DNA of 64,000 bases from Sulfurospirillum diekertiae. Its GTDB lineage: Bacteria > Campylobacterota > Campylobacteria > Campylobacterales > Sulfurospirillaceae. Position numbers and translations under genes: made by a program. A model generated the notes under the pieces. That model was not told the DNA's origin, did no database searches, and saw only the letters and a program-made list of their open reading frames with translations. Of the stretch, positions 1-9,534 are shown in pieces. How positions within the stretch are numbered: position 1 is the first letter of the stretch; each line of letters opens with the position of its first letter. The stretch spans positions 310,001-374,000 of the forward strand of contig NZ_CP021416.1 in the NCBI RefSeq assembly GCF_002162315.1, in the 5' to 3' direction.

Positions 1-572
<572 letters not shown>

Positions 573-688
573 TTATAGCAAAATTAGCATATTGAATAGA
601 AATAGGCAAATTTCAAAGCGTTCTATGCTAACGTTATTGTAGAGCTTTTGCTAGAATTAAGCTATAAAATATCTTCTTAGGAGTTACC

Positions 689-1441
689 ATGAAAATAGCA
701 CTTATCACAGGCGGCAGTAGAGGTTTAGGCAAAAGTATGGCATTACATTTGGCGCAAAAAGGACATGATGTCATTATTACCTATCAAAATTCAAAAACAG
801 AAGCGCAAAATGTAGTAGATGCGATACAAAAGCTAGGTCAAAAAGCAGCTTTGTTACAGCTAGATATTGCTCAAACAAAAACATTTCCTCTGTTTTTAGA
901 AACGTTTAAAGCGCTCCTTGCTTCACAGTGGAACACCAATCGTTTTGATATTCTCATTAACAACGCAGGTATTGGGATTAACACTCCTTTTATAGAGACA
1001 ACGGAAGAGCAATTTGATACTTTGATGAACATTCATCTCAAAGGAACTTTCTTTTTTATTCAAACCTTGTTACCAATCCTCAACGATGGGGGTAAAATCC
1101 TCAATATCTCATCAGGATTGGCTCGCTTTAGTTTACCAGGGTTTGCAGCGTATGCCATGATGAAAGGTGGCATTGAAGTTTTGACACGGTATTTAGCCCT
1201 TGAATTAGGAAAACGCAACATCTCCGTGAATGTTTTAGCTCCCGGTGCAATCGCAACAGATTTTGGTGGGGGTGTGGTGAGAGACAACGAAAATGCTAAT
1301 GCGTTTATTGCGTCCCAAACAGCGCTCGGACGAGTAGGGCTTGCCGATGATATCGGTGCAGCCGTTTCATTACTTGTTTCTGATGATGCTCATTGGATCA
1401 ATGGCGAACGTATCGAAGTTTCTGGCGGAATGCGTTTGTAG
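689..1441 (+). CDS. SDR-family NAD(P)-dependent oxidoreductase (FabG-like)
   Basis: A 250-residue classical short-chain dehydrogenase. Visible motifs are the Rossmann glycine loop TGGSRGLGKS (residues 7-16), NNAG at 91-94, catalytic Ser at 141/142 and YAMMK (Tyr155, Lys159). The C-terminus has the usual SDR oligomer region. The start is supported by AGGAG about 8 bases upstream. The family reduces or oxidises carbonyl/alcohol groups; the true substrate cannot be read. FabG-like genes are usually near acp/fabD, and none are here, so a detoxification or secondary role is more likely than fatty-acid synthesis. An AraC regulator follows 35 bases downstream on the same strand and probably controls it. 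Confidence 0.85.
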   Translation: MKIALITGGSRGLGKSMALHLAQKGHDVIITYQNSKTEAQNVVDAIQKLGQKAALLQLDIAQTKTFPLFLETFKALLASQWNTNRFDILINNAGIGINTPFIETTEEQFDTLMNIHLKGTFFFIQTLLPILNDGGKILNISSGLARFSLPGFAAYAMMKGGIEVLTRYLALELGKRNISVNVLAPGAIATDFGGGVVRDNENANAFIASQTALGRVGLADDIGAAVSLLVSDDAHWINGERIEVSGGMRL

Positions 1442-1476
1442 TACAATAACACTCAAAAAGAGTCAAAGGGTATGGT

Positions 1477-2373
1477 GTGGAAGAAAAGCTATATGAGCTC
1501 GCCGTCTTACTTCAAGAAGAAGCTCGCAAAGATGGGCTTAATGAGACAGGTATCGCTAACATCAAGGTTTTTAAAGCCTCAAGTGTTACTGAAGCGTTGC
1601 ATACCGTGTATGAGCCTTCTCTTTTCATCATTGCTCAAGGTGCAAAGAGGGTGATGTTAGGATCCAATACTTATTGTTATGATGCCTCTTCGTATTTAGT
1701 CTCTTCGATGAATTTGCCAATATCAGGGCAAATCATCGAGGCATCGTTGGAAAAGCCATTTTTGTCGATGCAACTTTGTTTTACACCTGAATATATTTTT
1801 GATCTTGCGTCGCAAATGGATTCTGTGAAAAAAGGAACAATCCAAACGCCTTTGGCGATGAGCGTGCATCGCGTGAGCGAAGAGTTGATTGACGCAATAC
1901 TCAGATTGGCAAAACTCTTTCAAAAAGCAGAGGATAGTTCTATTCTAGCACCACTTATTATCAAAGAGATTCTTTACCGACTATTGCAAGGAGAGTATGG
2001 TGTTGTTTTGCGACAGTTTGCGTTGCATGGCTCAAATGCAAACCGTATTGCTCAATCGATTGAGCTGATAACTTCGGATATTTCAGAGCCTCTGCACGTT
2101 GGACTTTTGTCGCAAAAAGTCGGGATGAGCGTCTCGGCTTTTCACAAACATTTTAAATACGTGACAGCGATGAGCCCTCTTCAATACCAAAAACAGTTAC
2201 GTTTGCAAAAAGCCCGTGAACTATTAGTGACCAAGATGAATGAAGTAGGGGAAGTTGCATATAATGTGGGTTACGAAAGTCCTTCTCAGTTTAGCAGAGA
2301 GTATACGCGATTTTTTGGTCTTTCGCCTCAAAAAGACTTGATGCAGTTTAAACGAGAGATAAAAAGTGTGTGA
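1477..2373 (+). CDS. AraC-family transcriptional regulator
   Basis: A 298-residue protein starting at GTG, with AAAGGG about 7 bases upstream. Residues about 20-170 match the AraC N-terminal cupin-like type (SLFIIAQGAKRVMLG, SSYLVSSMNLPISGQI) and the C-terminal third holds two helix-turn-helix units, LSQKVGMSVSAFHKHFK and VGEVAYNVGYESPSQFSREY, as in HTH_18 domains. This subfamily often sits beside an oxidoreductase gene and activates it in response to a small molecule. It is probably co-transcribed with, and regulates, the upstream SDR. The effector is unknown. I see no terminator between the SDR and this gene. Confidence 0.85.
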   Translation: MEEKLYELAVLLQEEARKDGLNETGIANIKVFKASSVTEALHTVYEPSLFIIAQGAKRVMLGSNTYCYDASSYLVSSMNLPISGQIIEASLEKPFLSMQLCFTPEYIFDLASQMDSVKKGTIQTPLAMSVHRVSEELIDAILRLAKLFQKAEDSSILAPLIIKEILYRLLQGEYGVVLRQFALHGSNANRIAQSIELITSDISEPLHVGLLSQKVGMSVSAFHKHFKYVTAMSPLQYQKQLRLQKARELLVTKMNEVGEVAYNVGYESPSQFSREYTRFFGLSPQKDLMQFKREIKSV

Positions 2374-2412
2374 CATTTTTTAAGAAGAGTGGAGTTATAC
2401 TTTTGACGAAAC

Positions 2413-2565
2413 TTATTTCTCAGGGCAGGGTGTAACTCCCTACTGGCGGTAATCTTACATGATAAGAGAGTCCGCGAGCGCTTTTACATGTAAAAGTAAA
2501 AGGTCAAGCAGATTTGGTGTGATTCCAAAACCAACGGTTAAAGTCCGGATGAGAGAGAATGTAGT
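2413..2565 (+). promoter_or_regulatory. FMN riboswitch (RFN element) upstream of ribB
   Basis: The conserved RFN blocks are present in order: TCTCAGGGCAGGGTG, ACTCCC, CTGGCGGTAAT, GAGAGTCCGCGAGCG, GCAGATTTGGTG, ATTCCAAAACCAACGGTTA, AAGTCCGGATGAGAGAGAAT. It binds flavin mononucleotide and turns down ribB when FMN is plentiful. The variable stem between GCGAGCG and GGTCAAGCAG is built from the exact palindrome CTTTTACATGTAAAAG (2481-2496), a copy of the palindrome dispersed through this window. Between riboswitch and gene there is TGCCCTGATTCTGGTAA (2614-2630), which I recall at the same place in the E. coli ribB leader. Confidence 0.96.
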
Positions 2566-2656
2566 GCATTATTGCCATTGTTGATGACAAAATCGTGTGT
2601 CTATATTTAAAGATGCCCTGATTCTGGTAAGTTTACTCACCTTCTAGGAGTAGACC

Positions 2657-3292
2657 ATGAATCAAATTTGTAGGGACTCGTCCCTTCACTCTTCTGTTAA
2701 GCAAGCCATTGCTTCGCTTCAAAACCAAAACGGCGTGATCGTTATGGACAATCCGGGTCGTGAAAACGAGGCGGATATTATCTTCCATGCAGGCTCCCTC
2801 ACCACAGAACAAACGGCACTGTTGATTCGTGAATGCAGTGGCATTGTTTGCCTTTGTTTACCACCGCAAAAAGTCGATGAACTTGAACTTCCCATGATGG
2901 TCTCGCACAATAAGTCAAAATTTCAAACGGGTTTTACCATTTCGATTGAAGCCAAAGAGGGTGTGACCACGGGTGTTAGCGCACGCGATCGCCTCACAAC
3001 CATACAAGCGGCGATTCATTCAGAGGGTAAAACGAAGATCGTCTCACCAGGGCATGTTTTTCCCCTTCGTGCTAAAGAGGGCGGTGTGTTAGAGCGTGAT
3101 GGTCACACCGAAGCTTCTGTGGATTTGATGCGTCTTTCAGGACTTTCACCGTATGCAGTTTTGTGTGAGCTGACCAATCCTGATGGTACGATGAGTGTAG
3201 GCGATGCGATTTATGACTTTGCTTCTAAACAGGGGTTTCCGATTGTTAGCATTGATGAGATTATTGATTATCGAAAAAAGCATACGCTTTAA
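2657..3292 (+). CDS. ribB: 3,4-dihydroxy-2-butanone 4-phosphate synthase (stand-alone)
   Basis: A 211-residue stand-alone RibB. It converts ribulose 5-phosphate to 3,4-dihydroxy-2-butanone 4-phosphate and formate in riboflavin synthesis. Visible motifs are the acidic Mg2+/substrate loop DNPGRENEADIIF (residues about 32-44), SGIVCLCLP, the GVTTGVSARDR loop, SPGHVFPLRAKEGGVL and RDGHTEASVDL. It lacks a GTP cyclohydrolase II (RibA) domain, whereas Campylobacterota commonly carry RibBA-type fusions, so this may be a second, regulated copy. An FMN riboswitch sits directly upstream and TAGGAG precedes the ATG. A strong hairpin follows the stop codon. Confidence 0.95.
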   Translation: MNQICRDSSLHSSVKQAIASLQNQNGVIVMDNPGRENEADIIFHAGSLTTEQTALLIRECSGIVCLCLPPQKVDELELPMMVSHNKSKFQTGFTISIEAKEGVTTGVSARDRLTTIQAAIHSEGKTKIVSPGHVFPLRAKEGGVLERDGHTEASVDLMRLSGLSPYAVLCELTNPDGTMSVGDAIYDFASKQGFPIVSIDEIIDYRKKHTL

Positions 3293-3295
3293 GAT

Positions 3296-3331
3296 GTGCC
3301 CGTTATAGGCTTTTGAGCTTATAACGGGCAC
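3296..3331. terminator. Bidirectional terminator between ribB and the lysR gene
   Basis: A 12-bp perfect stem, GTGCCCGTTATA with TATAACGGGCAC, encloses a 12-base loop. It begins four bases after the ribB stop and overlaps the 3' end of the converging LysR gene, so it probably ends both transcripts. There is no long T tract on the plus strand. Confidence 0.7.
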
Positions 3332-4202
3332 TCATTTGGGCATGAACAAACTGTTTAAACTCACTAAAAAGTCTGCTTTGGTATTTGCTTTTATGGTAAA
3401 TGAGGTAAAACGATCGATCAATTTTTAAGTTAACCAAGCTCACTTCAAAGAGTTCTCCACGTTTTAGTTCATTGGTAACGGCAACTTTGGAAAGACAGGT
3501 GATGGTTTGTGGATTATTGAGCAAAATGGTTTTTGCCTCTTCAAATTCGGAGAACTCCATTACGATTGTCAAATCTTTGGCAATTTCACCCAAAGCATCT
3601 AAAAAAACTTCCCTCGTCCCAGAGCCTTTTTCTCTTAAAATCCACTTTTTATGAAATAACTCATCAATAAAAAATACTCCATCCCCAAGACAAGAATCCC
3701 CAGAGACAACAATAAGTTGGTCATCGCCAATAGCTTCTTTGAGAATGTCTGCATCCTCGCACGAGGATTCGATAAATCCTATGTCAATGGTCGAATCTTT
3801 TACCATTTGGATAATCTGAGAAGAGTTTTGAATGTCTTTTTGAATCGTTACCTCTTCATGCTGTGCCAAAAAATCAAAAACAATTTGTGGAGTGATAAAA
3901 TCCCCAATCGTTTTACTCGAAGCGATCTTTAAAATTCCCGATATTTTACTGTTCTTAAAAAAATCTTCAGCATCATTCAACGCTCTAAAATGCGAATAGG
4001 TTTTCTCTTTAAAAAGCCTGCCGATTTCATTCAGCACCAATTTTTTTCCGATGCGATCAAAGAGTTGTTCTCCTATTTGCGCTTCTAACGACTTGATGGC
4101 AAGAGAAATAGCAGACTGGCTGATACCCAGTTTTTGTGCCAAGTTTGAGATATGTGAATCTTCACAGAGAGAATAAAAAAATCTCAACTCTTGAAATGTC
4201 AT
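3303..4202 (-). CDS. LysR-family transcriptional regulator (YeiE-like)
   Basis: A 299-residue LysR protein. The N-terminal winged HTH reads MTFQELRFFYSLCEDSHISNLAQKLGISQSAISLAIKSLE in several conserved blocks (residues 1-60), followed by a periplasmic-binding-like effector domain (about 90-290). It is divergent from the YeiH-type membrane protein gene, with about 100 AT-rich bases between the starts. In enterobacteria the LysR regulator YeiE is likewise divergent from yeiH, so I infer that this protein controls its neighbour. Its stop codon lies inside the terminator hairpin shared with ribB. Confidence 0.88.
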   Translation of the reverse strand: MTFQELRFFYSLCEDSHISNLAQKLGISQSAISLAIKSLEAQIGEQLFDRIGKKLVLNEIGRLFKEKTYSHFRALNDAEDFFKNSKISGILKIASSKTIGDFITPQIVFDFLAQHEEVTIQKDIQNSSQIIQMVKDSTIDIGFIESSCEDADILKEAIGDDQLIVVSGDSCLGDGVFFIDELFHKKWILREKGSGTREVFLDALGEIAKDLTIVMEFSEFEEAKTILLNNPQTITCLSKVAVTNELKRGELFEVSLVNLKIDRSFYLIYHKSKYQSRLFSEFKQFVHAQMSARYKLKSL

Positions 4203-4274
4203 AGCCCCTCTTTAATATAATATATTTATGATTATATCAAATATAATTTATTTTACTTATCAAAAAAATGATTT

Positions 4275-4280
4275 TATAAT
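4275..4280 (+). promoter_or_regulatory. Probable -10 element of the yeiH-type gene
   Basis: TATAAT sits 24 bases before the ATG at 4305, within the divergent LysR/yeiH spacer. The spacer also holds ATATTTATGATTATAT, which fits the T-N11-A shape of LysR boxes. No clear -35 is seen, which is normal for Campylobacterota sigma-70 promoters. Confidence 0.5.
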
Positions 4281-4304
4281 GACACAAAACTTTCAAGGAT
4301 ACCT

Positions 4305-5333
4305 ATGTTTCAAAAAGAAAATCGAAATAACACCTTAAGTGGTATTTTATTTGTAGCGCTCTTTTCGATGAGTGCAACGTATATGGCTGATTTTGCTGTT
4401 TTGAAACATCTTGGTATTAGTCCTTTGATTGTGGGTATTGTACTGGGTATGATCTACGCCAATACCTTGCGCAACAGACTCCCCAAAGAGTGGGTTCCAG
4501 GCATTCTCTTTTCAACCAAAACCATTTTGCGAACGGGAATTGTCCTTTATGGCTTTCGCATTACGTTTCAAAACATTGAAGCGGTGGGAACGGCAGGCAT
4601 ATTTACCAGTGTTGTGATCGTTGCTTCGACCTTTATCATCGGCTATTTTATTGGAACAAAAGTGTTAAAGCTCGACAAAGAGACAACGATTCTTACCAGC
4701 GCGGGCAGTTCCATTTGTGGTGCGGCGGCTGTTTTAGCGACCGAACCGGTCATTAACGCGGAGCCTTATAAAAGTGCTATTGCGGTCTCTACGGTTGTGG
4801 TATTTGGAAGTATTGCCATGTTTTTGTATCCATTTTTATACAAATTGGGTGTCATTCCGCTCTCTCCTGAGGCGATGGGCATTTACATTGGTGGCACGAG
4901 TCATGAAGTAGCGCACGCGGTGGCTGCTGGTAATGCTGTGGGTGTTGAAGCTGCAAAAACTGCAGTCATCGTGAAAATGATACGTGTCATGCTTCTTGCC
5001 CCTTTTTTAGTCATTTTAGGGTTTTGGTTGGTACGCACAACACAACACGTTGCTCAAAAACAAAAAAGCAAGATTACCATTCCTTGGTTTGCCGTCTTTT
5101 TTATCGTTGTTGCAGGATTTAACTCTTTTAACTTTTTACCACAAAGTCTGGTTGTTGACATTAATGCGGCGGATACGTTTCTGTTGACTATGGCGATGAC
5201 AGCGCTAGGAATGGAAACGAGTGTGGATAAATTTAAAAATGTGGGGATGAAGCCTATCTATTTAGCGACTATTTTATTTGCATGGCTGATGGTGGGCGGC
5301 TTCTTTATTGTCAAATTCTCTTTGAGTTTATAG
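4305..5333 (+). CDS. YeiH family (UPF0324) putative sulfate/anion exporter membrane protein
   Basis: A 342-residue polytopic inner-membrane protein with about 9-10 hydrophobic helices. It has the family-typical blocks [61 protein letters not shown] and [12 protein letters not shown]-like sequence near the C-terminus. The family is named putative sulfate exporter, but the transported ion is poorly established. Pairing with a divergent LysR regulator is common for this family. The last six bases overlap the converging glutathione peroxidase gene, with no terminator visible. Confidence 0.88.
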   Translation: MFQKENRNNTLSGILFVALFSMSATYMADFAVLKHLGISPLIVGIVLGMIYANTLRNRLPKEWVPGILFSTKTILRTGIVLYGFRITFQNIEAVGTAGIFTSVVIVASTFIIGYFIGTKVLKLDKETTILTSAGSSICGAAAVLATEPVINAEPYKSAIAVSTVVVFGSIAMFLYPFLYKLGVIPLSPEAMGIYIGGTSHEVAHAVAAGNAVGVEAAKTAVIVKMIRVMLLAPFLVILGFWLVRTTQHVAQKQKSKITIPWFAVFFIVVAGFNSFNFLPQSLVVDINAADTFLLTMAMTALGMETSVDKFKNVGMKPIYLATILFAWLMVGGFFIVKFSLSL

Positions 5334-5804
5334 GTAAAGAAGAATATCAAGCTCTAGCGATTCTGGTTTGGTGGCGGGCGCAAAACGGTTGACAACAATC
5401 CCACTTTTATCGACTAAAAATTTGGTGAAATTCCATTTGATCGCTTCAATACCCAAAAGCCCCTTTTGCGCCTCTTTTAGGTAGGCGTAGAGCGGATGGG
5501 TATGTTCACCATTGACATCGATTTTGGCAAACAGAGGGAAGGTTACGCCATAGGTCAACGAACAAAAACTCTTGATCTCATCTTCATTCAAAGGTTCTTG
5601 GTTCATAAATTGATTGCACGGAAAACCTAAGATGACAAATCCCTTATCTTTGTACTTTTCGTATAAAATTTCTAGCCCTTCATATTGACTTGTAAAACCG
5701 CATTTACTCGCAACATTGACAATGAGTAAAACTTTATTTTTAAACGTACTCATTGAGATCGTTTCGCCGCTAATCGTTTTGACTTCAAAATCATAAATAC
5801 TCAT
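5328..5804 (-). CDS. Glutathione peroxidase family (thiol peroxidase)
   Basis: A 158-residue protein of the GPx/BtuE family. It shows the peroxidatic Cys35 in [12 protein letters not shown], Gln in GFPCNQF (residues 60-66) and the Trp-Asn pair in KWNFTKFLV (Trp124), the three catalytic elements of the family. Bacterial members reduce hydrogen and organic peroxides, usually with thioredoxin rather than glutathione. An additional Cys63 in the FPCNQF motif could be the resolving cysteine. No signal peptide, so cytoplasmic. The gene converges on yeiH and overlaps it by six bases. Confidence 0.92.
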   Translation of the reverse strand: MSIYDFEVKTISGETISMSTFKNKVLLIVNVASKCGFTSQYEGLEILYEKYKDKGFVILGFPCNQFMNQEPLNEDEIKSFCSLTYGVTFPLFAKIDVNGEHTHPLYAYLKEAQKGLLGIEAIKWNFTKFLVDKSGIVVNRFAPATKPESLELDILLYL

Positions 5805-5861
5805 GAAAACTCCTTGTTTTTACAAAACATGAAAGGTAGAAAATTATAGCAAAGTTATGCG

Positions 5862-6713
5862 CTAGTCTCGTCCCAAAAATTCAGAAGCTTCGGAGATGAT
5901 CAAAAATGCTTCGGGGTCGTACTCGCGGATAATGTCTTTTAAAAGTTGAATTTTTGACATTTCAACGGTCACTAAAATCATCGTCTTTGTTTGCTTTTGA
6001 TGATGCAATCCAATGCCTGTAAAAATTGTACCATGCTCTTCTATGCGCTCTCTGATCTGTTCGGTTAAGGCTTCTACGTTGTTGGAGACAATCTTCACCA
6101 CTTTTTTCGATGGACGACCAGTCAGAATAACGTCAATGACTTTGGCTGTCACATACACGCCAATCATACTATAGAGTGCTTTTTTGAGGTCACCATAAAC
6201 GAAGATATATGCAAACATGATAGTAACATCGATGCTTAAAAGCACTTCGGAAGCTTTAAATTTACTTTTCATTGCCACGATTTCACCCACCACAGAGGTA
6301 CTTCCTGTCGAAGAGCGTCCTTTGATGACTAAACCAACACCTAGACCTATGAAAATACCACCAAAAATAGCGGCTAAGAGAATATCATCGGTGAGTGGTT
6401 TGAGGTGCAGGAATTCTCGAAAAAGATCGGTGAAAAAAGAGGTTGCAAACATCGCAAGCAAGGTTTTAAAGGTGTATTGTTTCCCAAAATAGATAAACCC
6501 TAAAATGATGAAGGGAACACTCACAAGCATGATGAGTGTTCCTAGTGTGAGCGAGGTAATGATATAGTGGAGTATCAGTGCGATACCAATGCCTCCACCG
6601 GTGACCATATTGTTCGGTGATAAAAAACAGACAACGGCAAAAGCCATCGACATTGTGCCCAAAAGGACATAGGTGTATTGAAACAGCGCTAAGGAGCGCG
6701 AAGGCAATTTCAT
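5862..6713 (-). CDS. YitT family membrane protein (DUF161 + DUF2179)
   Basis: A 283-residue protein with five or six hydrophobic helices in the first 200 residues (for example SMAFAVVCFLSPNNMVTGGGIGIALILHY in two blocks) and a soluble C-terminal domain of about 80 residues ending LKDIIREYDPEAFLIISEASEF, the DUF2179 ferredoxin-like fold. The function is unknown across the family. Its start codon touches the stop of the upstream sppA gene (shared base 6713), which suggests one operon: amidohydrolase - sppA - yitT. Confidence 0.88.
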   Translation of the reverse strand: MKLPSRSLALFQYTYVLLGTMSMAFAVVCFLSPNNMVTGGGIGIALILHYIITSLTLGTLIMLVSVPFIILGFIYFGKQYTFKTLLAMFATSFFTDLFREFLHLKPLTDDILLAAIFGGIFIGLGVGLVIKGRSSTGSTSVVGEIVAMKSKFKASEVLLSIDVTIMFAYIFVYGDLKKALYSMIGVYVTAKVIDVILTGRPSKKVVKIVSNNVEALTEQIRERIEEHGTIFTGIGLHHQKQTKTMILVTVEMSKIQLLKDIIREYDPEAFLIISEASEFLGRD

Positions 6714-7573
6714 TATTTCAAATACCCCATCAAATTAAAAATGGGCAACTTGCTACTACTTTCCAGTTTTTTCATCCATTTATCCACAGCATCTGGTTTT
6801 TCCCAAACAGCATGGCTTACATTGGAAAGCTCTTCAACTTTGGTTTTAGCGGTTTGAATGGAGCCTACTTCATCAATAAGGTGAATCCCAAGGGCTTTAC
6901 TGGCGATAAAAACTTGTGCATTGGCAAATTCATTGGGTTTAGCCAGATTGAGTCCGCGTGCGGTGGCGACATCGGTGATAAAAAGTGTGTACGCATCATC
7001 AATCAGCTCTTTAAGCGCACCGCGCTCTTTGGGGGTCCATTCACGGGTGAACGTTCCCATCTGCTTGTAATCGCCTGCGGTAATGATTTGCTCCGAAATC
7101 CCCAGTTTTTTAGCCAACTCCGCCACATTGGGCGCTTGGAAAAGTACCCCAATAGAGCCAATAAATGCGCCAGGATTAGCGATGATGTAATTGGACCAAA
7201 TCGAAGCATAATAACTTCCACTGGTCATACTGCCAGCAGCATAGGCAACCACAGGTTTGTGTTCGCTCAAACGTTTTACCGCCATTGAAAGCTCGATGGA
7301 AGGGGCTAATGCACCACCAGGAGAGTCTACTTGTAAAAGCACCCCTTTGATTTTGTCATCTTTGTCTGCTTTGTCAATCTCTTCTAAAATATCTTGGACA
7401 TTTAAGATTTCACCTTCGATTTTAACAATTGCAAGGTTTGGGTTTTTAAGCTCTTCTTGAGAACCATAAATGAACACTAAAAGCAGTATAAAAAGCATTG
7501 CTTTAAAGTGGTTTTGGATGTAGCTCAAAATAGCGCCGATCCAGATAAAAGGTTTTTTAATCAGTTCTAGCAT
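6713..7573 (-). CDS. sppA: Signal peptide peptidase SppA, short (36K) type
   Basis: A 286-residue S49 protease. It has one N-terminal membrane helix (about residues 20-37) and then the ClpP-like domain. The probable nucleophile is Ser118 in AAGSMTSGSYYAS and the general base is Lys170 in TAGDYKQMGTFTRE, the Ser-Lys dyad of SppA. It degrades signal peptides left in the membrane. It overlaps the upstream amidohydrolase by seven bases and abuts yitT. In Campylobacter jejuni a similar protease gene lies beside the amidohydrolase and aroQ, so the neighbourhood is conserved. Confidence 0.93.
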   Translation of the reverse strand: MLELIKKPFIWIGAILSYIQNHFKAMLFILLLVFIYGSQEELKNPNLAIVKIEGEILNVQDILEEIDKADKDDKIKGVLLQVDSPGGALAPSIELSMAVKRLSEHKPVVAYAAGSMTSGSYYASIWSNYIIANPGAFIGSIGVLFQAPNVAELAKKLGISEQIITAGDYKQMGTFTREWTPKERGALKELIDDAYTLFITDVATARGLNLAKPNEFANAQVFIASKALGIHLIDEVGSIQTAKTKVEELSNVSHAVWEKPDAVDKWMKKLESSSKLPIFNLMGYLK

Positions 7574-8796
7574 GGTTGTGTTTCTCCGTCAATAAAAGTT
7601 AAATGGGTTTGGTGTGTGTGTAAGATGAGTTGTAAAGCCACATCTTCTTTCTCGCACGCTTGGGGTAAGGTTACCACGATAAAGTCGCTATAGCGCTCTT
7701 TTTCAAGGACGCCACATGGTAGTTGCAACGCTTTGGCAGCGTTACATGTAACGCTTTGTAAAAGCGTTTGTGCAAGGCTTGAAAGCTCTAATTTGGGGTG
7801 TAACATCAGAGCACTTCGCATCTCATCCCAGAGGCTGAGTGAAATGTTGGAGCTAAGACCATCGGTTCCTAGGGTGAGGTTAATGTTCTCTTTTTGCACT
7901 GCTTCAAGATCAAGTTTTCCTACACCTAAAAGTCGGTTGGAAACAGGGCAATGGGTTAGAGTTGCTTGTTGTTCGGCAATCGTATCTAACTCGTGTTTTG
8001 TTGCTTGTACGGCGTGGGTGAAAAGCGTTGGATTTTGCGAAAAGAGCTCTAGGTATTCGACCGCTTCACACATCGGTTTGGCGTGTGGATTAAACGCACT
8101 AAAGAAGCTTTGAAAATCGCCACTCCCTGTATCAATCCATGCACGCTCCGCAGGGCTTTCCATAAAATGCGTCGAGACCACACATCCCTCTTCACGAGCA
8201 ATTTGAAGCGCTTTTTTAGCCAAAATCGGGTGTGTTGAATAGGGCGAATGCACTGAAACGGCAGGTATAAAACGTTTACATGTAAACTCTTGTGAGGCTT
8301 CAAGTCGTCCTCTGAAATCTCCATACATAGCATCCACCGCACTGGGGACTGAACCTAAAACCTCATTGAAATAAACGACACGTTGAGGTGCCTCAACACA
8401 CGCTTCCAAGTCGGCTCCAAAACTGCTGATGGCACCTAAAGTTGTAGTGCCACTTTTGAGCATCTCTTGGAGTTTACATGTAATGAGTTCTGTTGTTGCA
8501 AGTGCACTGAGCTCTTCACGGTGTTTGATGACAGAGCGAAGCCATGCAATAAAATCGCCATAGCGAAGCATACTTTGGTTAGCACTAAATTCTAAATGCA
8601 CATGGCTGTTGATGAGACCAGGTAAAATCACACTATTTTGAGGTGTTTCGATCACGGTTACTGTGGGGTGTTTGGCTTTAAGTTCCACACTTGTTCCCAC
8701 TTCGAGGATGTGTGTGTCAAACAAAACAGCACCCTCTTCAATGATCTCAAACGACTCGTTGCATGTTAGTACAAAATCGGCAGTTATGAGAGTCAC
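7567..8796 (-). CDS. Aminofutalosine deaminase-like amidohydrolase (menaquinone pathway)
   Basis: A 409-residue amidohydrolase of the Atz/Trz-chlorohydrolase class. It has the metal motif HVH (65-67) in LPGLINSHVHLEFS, SVHSPYSTHP, STHFMESPAE and LTLGTDGLSSN, giving the metal-binding His and Asp residues. In Campylobacter and Helicobacter the homologue beside aroQ/sppA deaminates 6-amino-6-deoxyfutalosine in the futalosine menaquinone route; I assign it by that family knowledge and by gene order. Two exact TTACATGTAA repeats lie inside the gene (8276 and 8474) and a third at 7742. Other amidohydrolase substrates cannot be excluded. Confidence 0.8.
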   Translation of the reverse strand: MTLITADFVLTCNESFEIIEEGAVLFDTHILEVGTSVELKAKHPTVTVIETPQNSVILPGLINSHVHLEFSANQSMLRYGDFIAWLRSVIKHREELSALATTELITCKLQEMLKSGTTTLGAISSFGADLEACVEAPQRVVYFNEVLGSVPSAVDAMYGDFRGRLEASQEFTCKRFIPAVSVHSPYSTHPILAKKALQIAREEGCVVSTHFMESPAERAWIDTGSGDFQSFFSAFNPHAKPMCEAVEYLELFSQNPTLFTHAVQATKHELDTIAEQQATLTHCPVSNRLLGVGKLDLEAVQKENINLTLGTDGLSSNISLSLWDEMRSALMLHPKLELSSLAQTLLQSVTCNAAKALQLPCGVLEKERYSDFIVVTLPQACEKEDVALQLILHTHQTHLTFIDGETQPC

Positions 8797-9011
8797 TTTT
8801 TTTCCTTTAATTTACTTATGGCGTTCTTGCAGAACTTTGTATATATTTTTAAAGCGAAGCTTCAAAAACAACAGTAGCACTAGGTTTTTCTTGGCAGAAT
8901 GCCACGTACCTATAGCGCTTTTTGTTCAAAGTATCTCTTAAAAAAAACTTCTTTTATTGAGTCTAAAAAAAGATAAATTGTGGCGTAATTGTATCCTAAA
9001 CTAACCACTGA

Positions 9012-9017
9012 TATAAT
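9012..9017 (+). promoter_or_regulatory. aroQ: Probable -10 of the aroQ-flagellar operon
   Basis: TATAAT preceded by TGA, 30 bases before the aroQ ATG. It sits in the 250-bp spacer between the divergent amidohydrolase and aroQ. Apart from this box, the spacer shows only AT-rich sequence. Confidence 0.55.
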
Positions 9018-9046
9018 AAGAGTAAATTTTAAACAAAAGGTAACTC

Positions 9047-9532
9047 ATGAAAATTGTCGTGGTTCAAGGTCCAAATCTCAATATGCTCAGTCACAGAGAG
9101 CAAACTATTTACGGTGGTATGAAACTCGAAGAGATTCACTCTCAAATGGAGACAGTCGCCAAACAAAATGGTTTTGAAATCGAATTTTTTCAATCAAACT
9201 TAGAGGGTGAAATCGTTGACCGTATCCAAGAGTGCCTTGGCGATGCCGATGGTATTATCATCAACCCAGCAGCGTATACCCATACCTCTATTGCGATTCG
9301 TGATGCCATTAGCGCGGTCTCTTTGCCAGCGATTGAAGTGCATATTAGCAACATTTACCGACGTGAAGAGTTCCGTCAAAAAAGTATGACCGCAGCTGTT
9401 TGTACAGGACAAATCAGTGGTTTTGGTCCTTTTGGTTACCACCTTGCGATGATCTCAATGATGCAAATGCTTGGTGAACTTGACGCTCTTCGTAAAGCAC
9501 AAGCAGCACAACAACAAGTCGCAAAAGCATAA
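9047..9532 (+). CDS. aroQ: 3-dehydroquinate dehydratase, type II
   Basis: A 161-residue type II dehydroquinase that converts 3-dehydroquinate to 3-dehydroshikimate in the shikimate pathway. Visible features are [18 protein letters not shown] with the catalytic Tyr22 and the lid loop, [15 protein letters not shown], and [14 protein letters not shown] with catalytic His99. The ATG has AAAAGGTAAC just upstream. It is the first gene of a long plus-strand run; the M24 peptidase gene starts two bases after its stop. The same order (aroQ, peptidase, folK, flhF) is known in Campylobacter. Confidence 0.96.
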   Translation: MKIVVVQGPNLNMLSHREQTIYGGMKLEEIHSQMETVAKQNGFEIEFFQSNLEGEIVDRIQECLGDADGIIINPAAYTHTSIAIRDAISAVSLPAIEVHISNIYRREEFRQKSMTAAVCTGQISGFGPFGYHLAMISMMQMLGELDALRKAQAAQQQVAKA

Positions 9533-9534
9533 GA

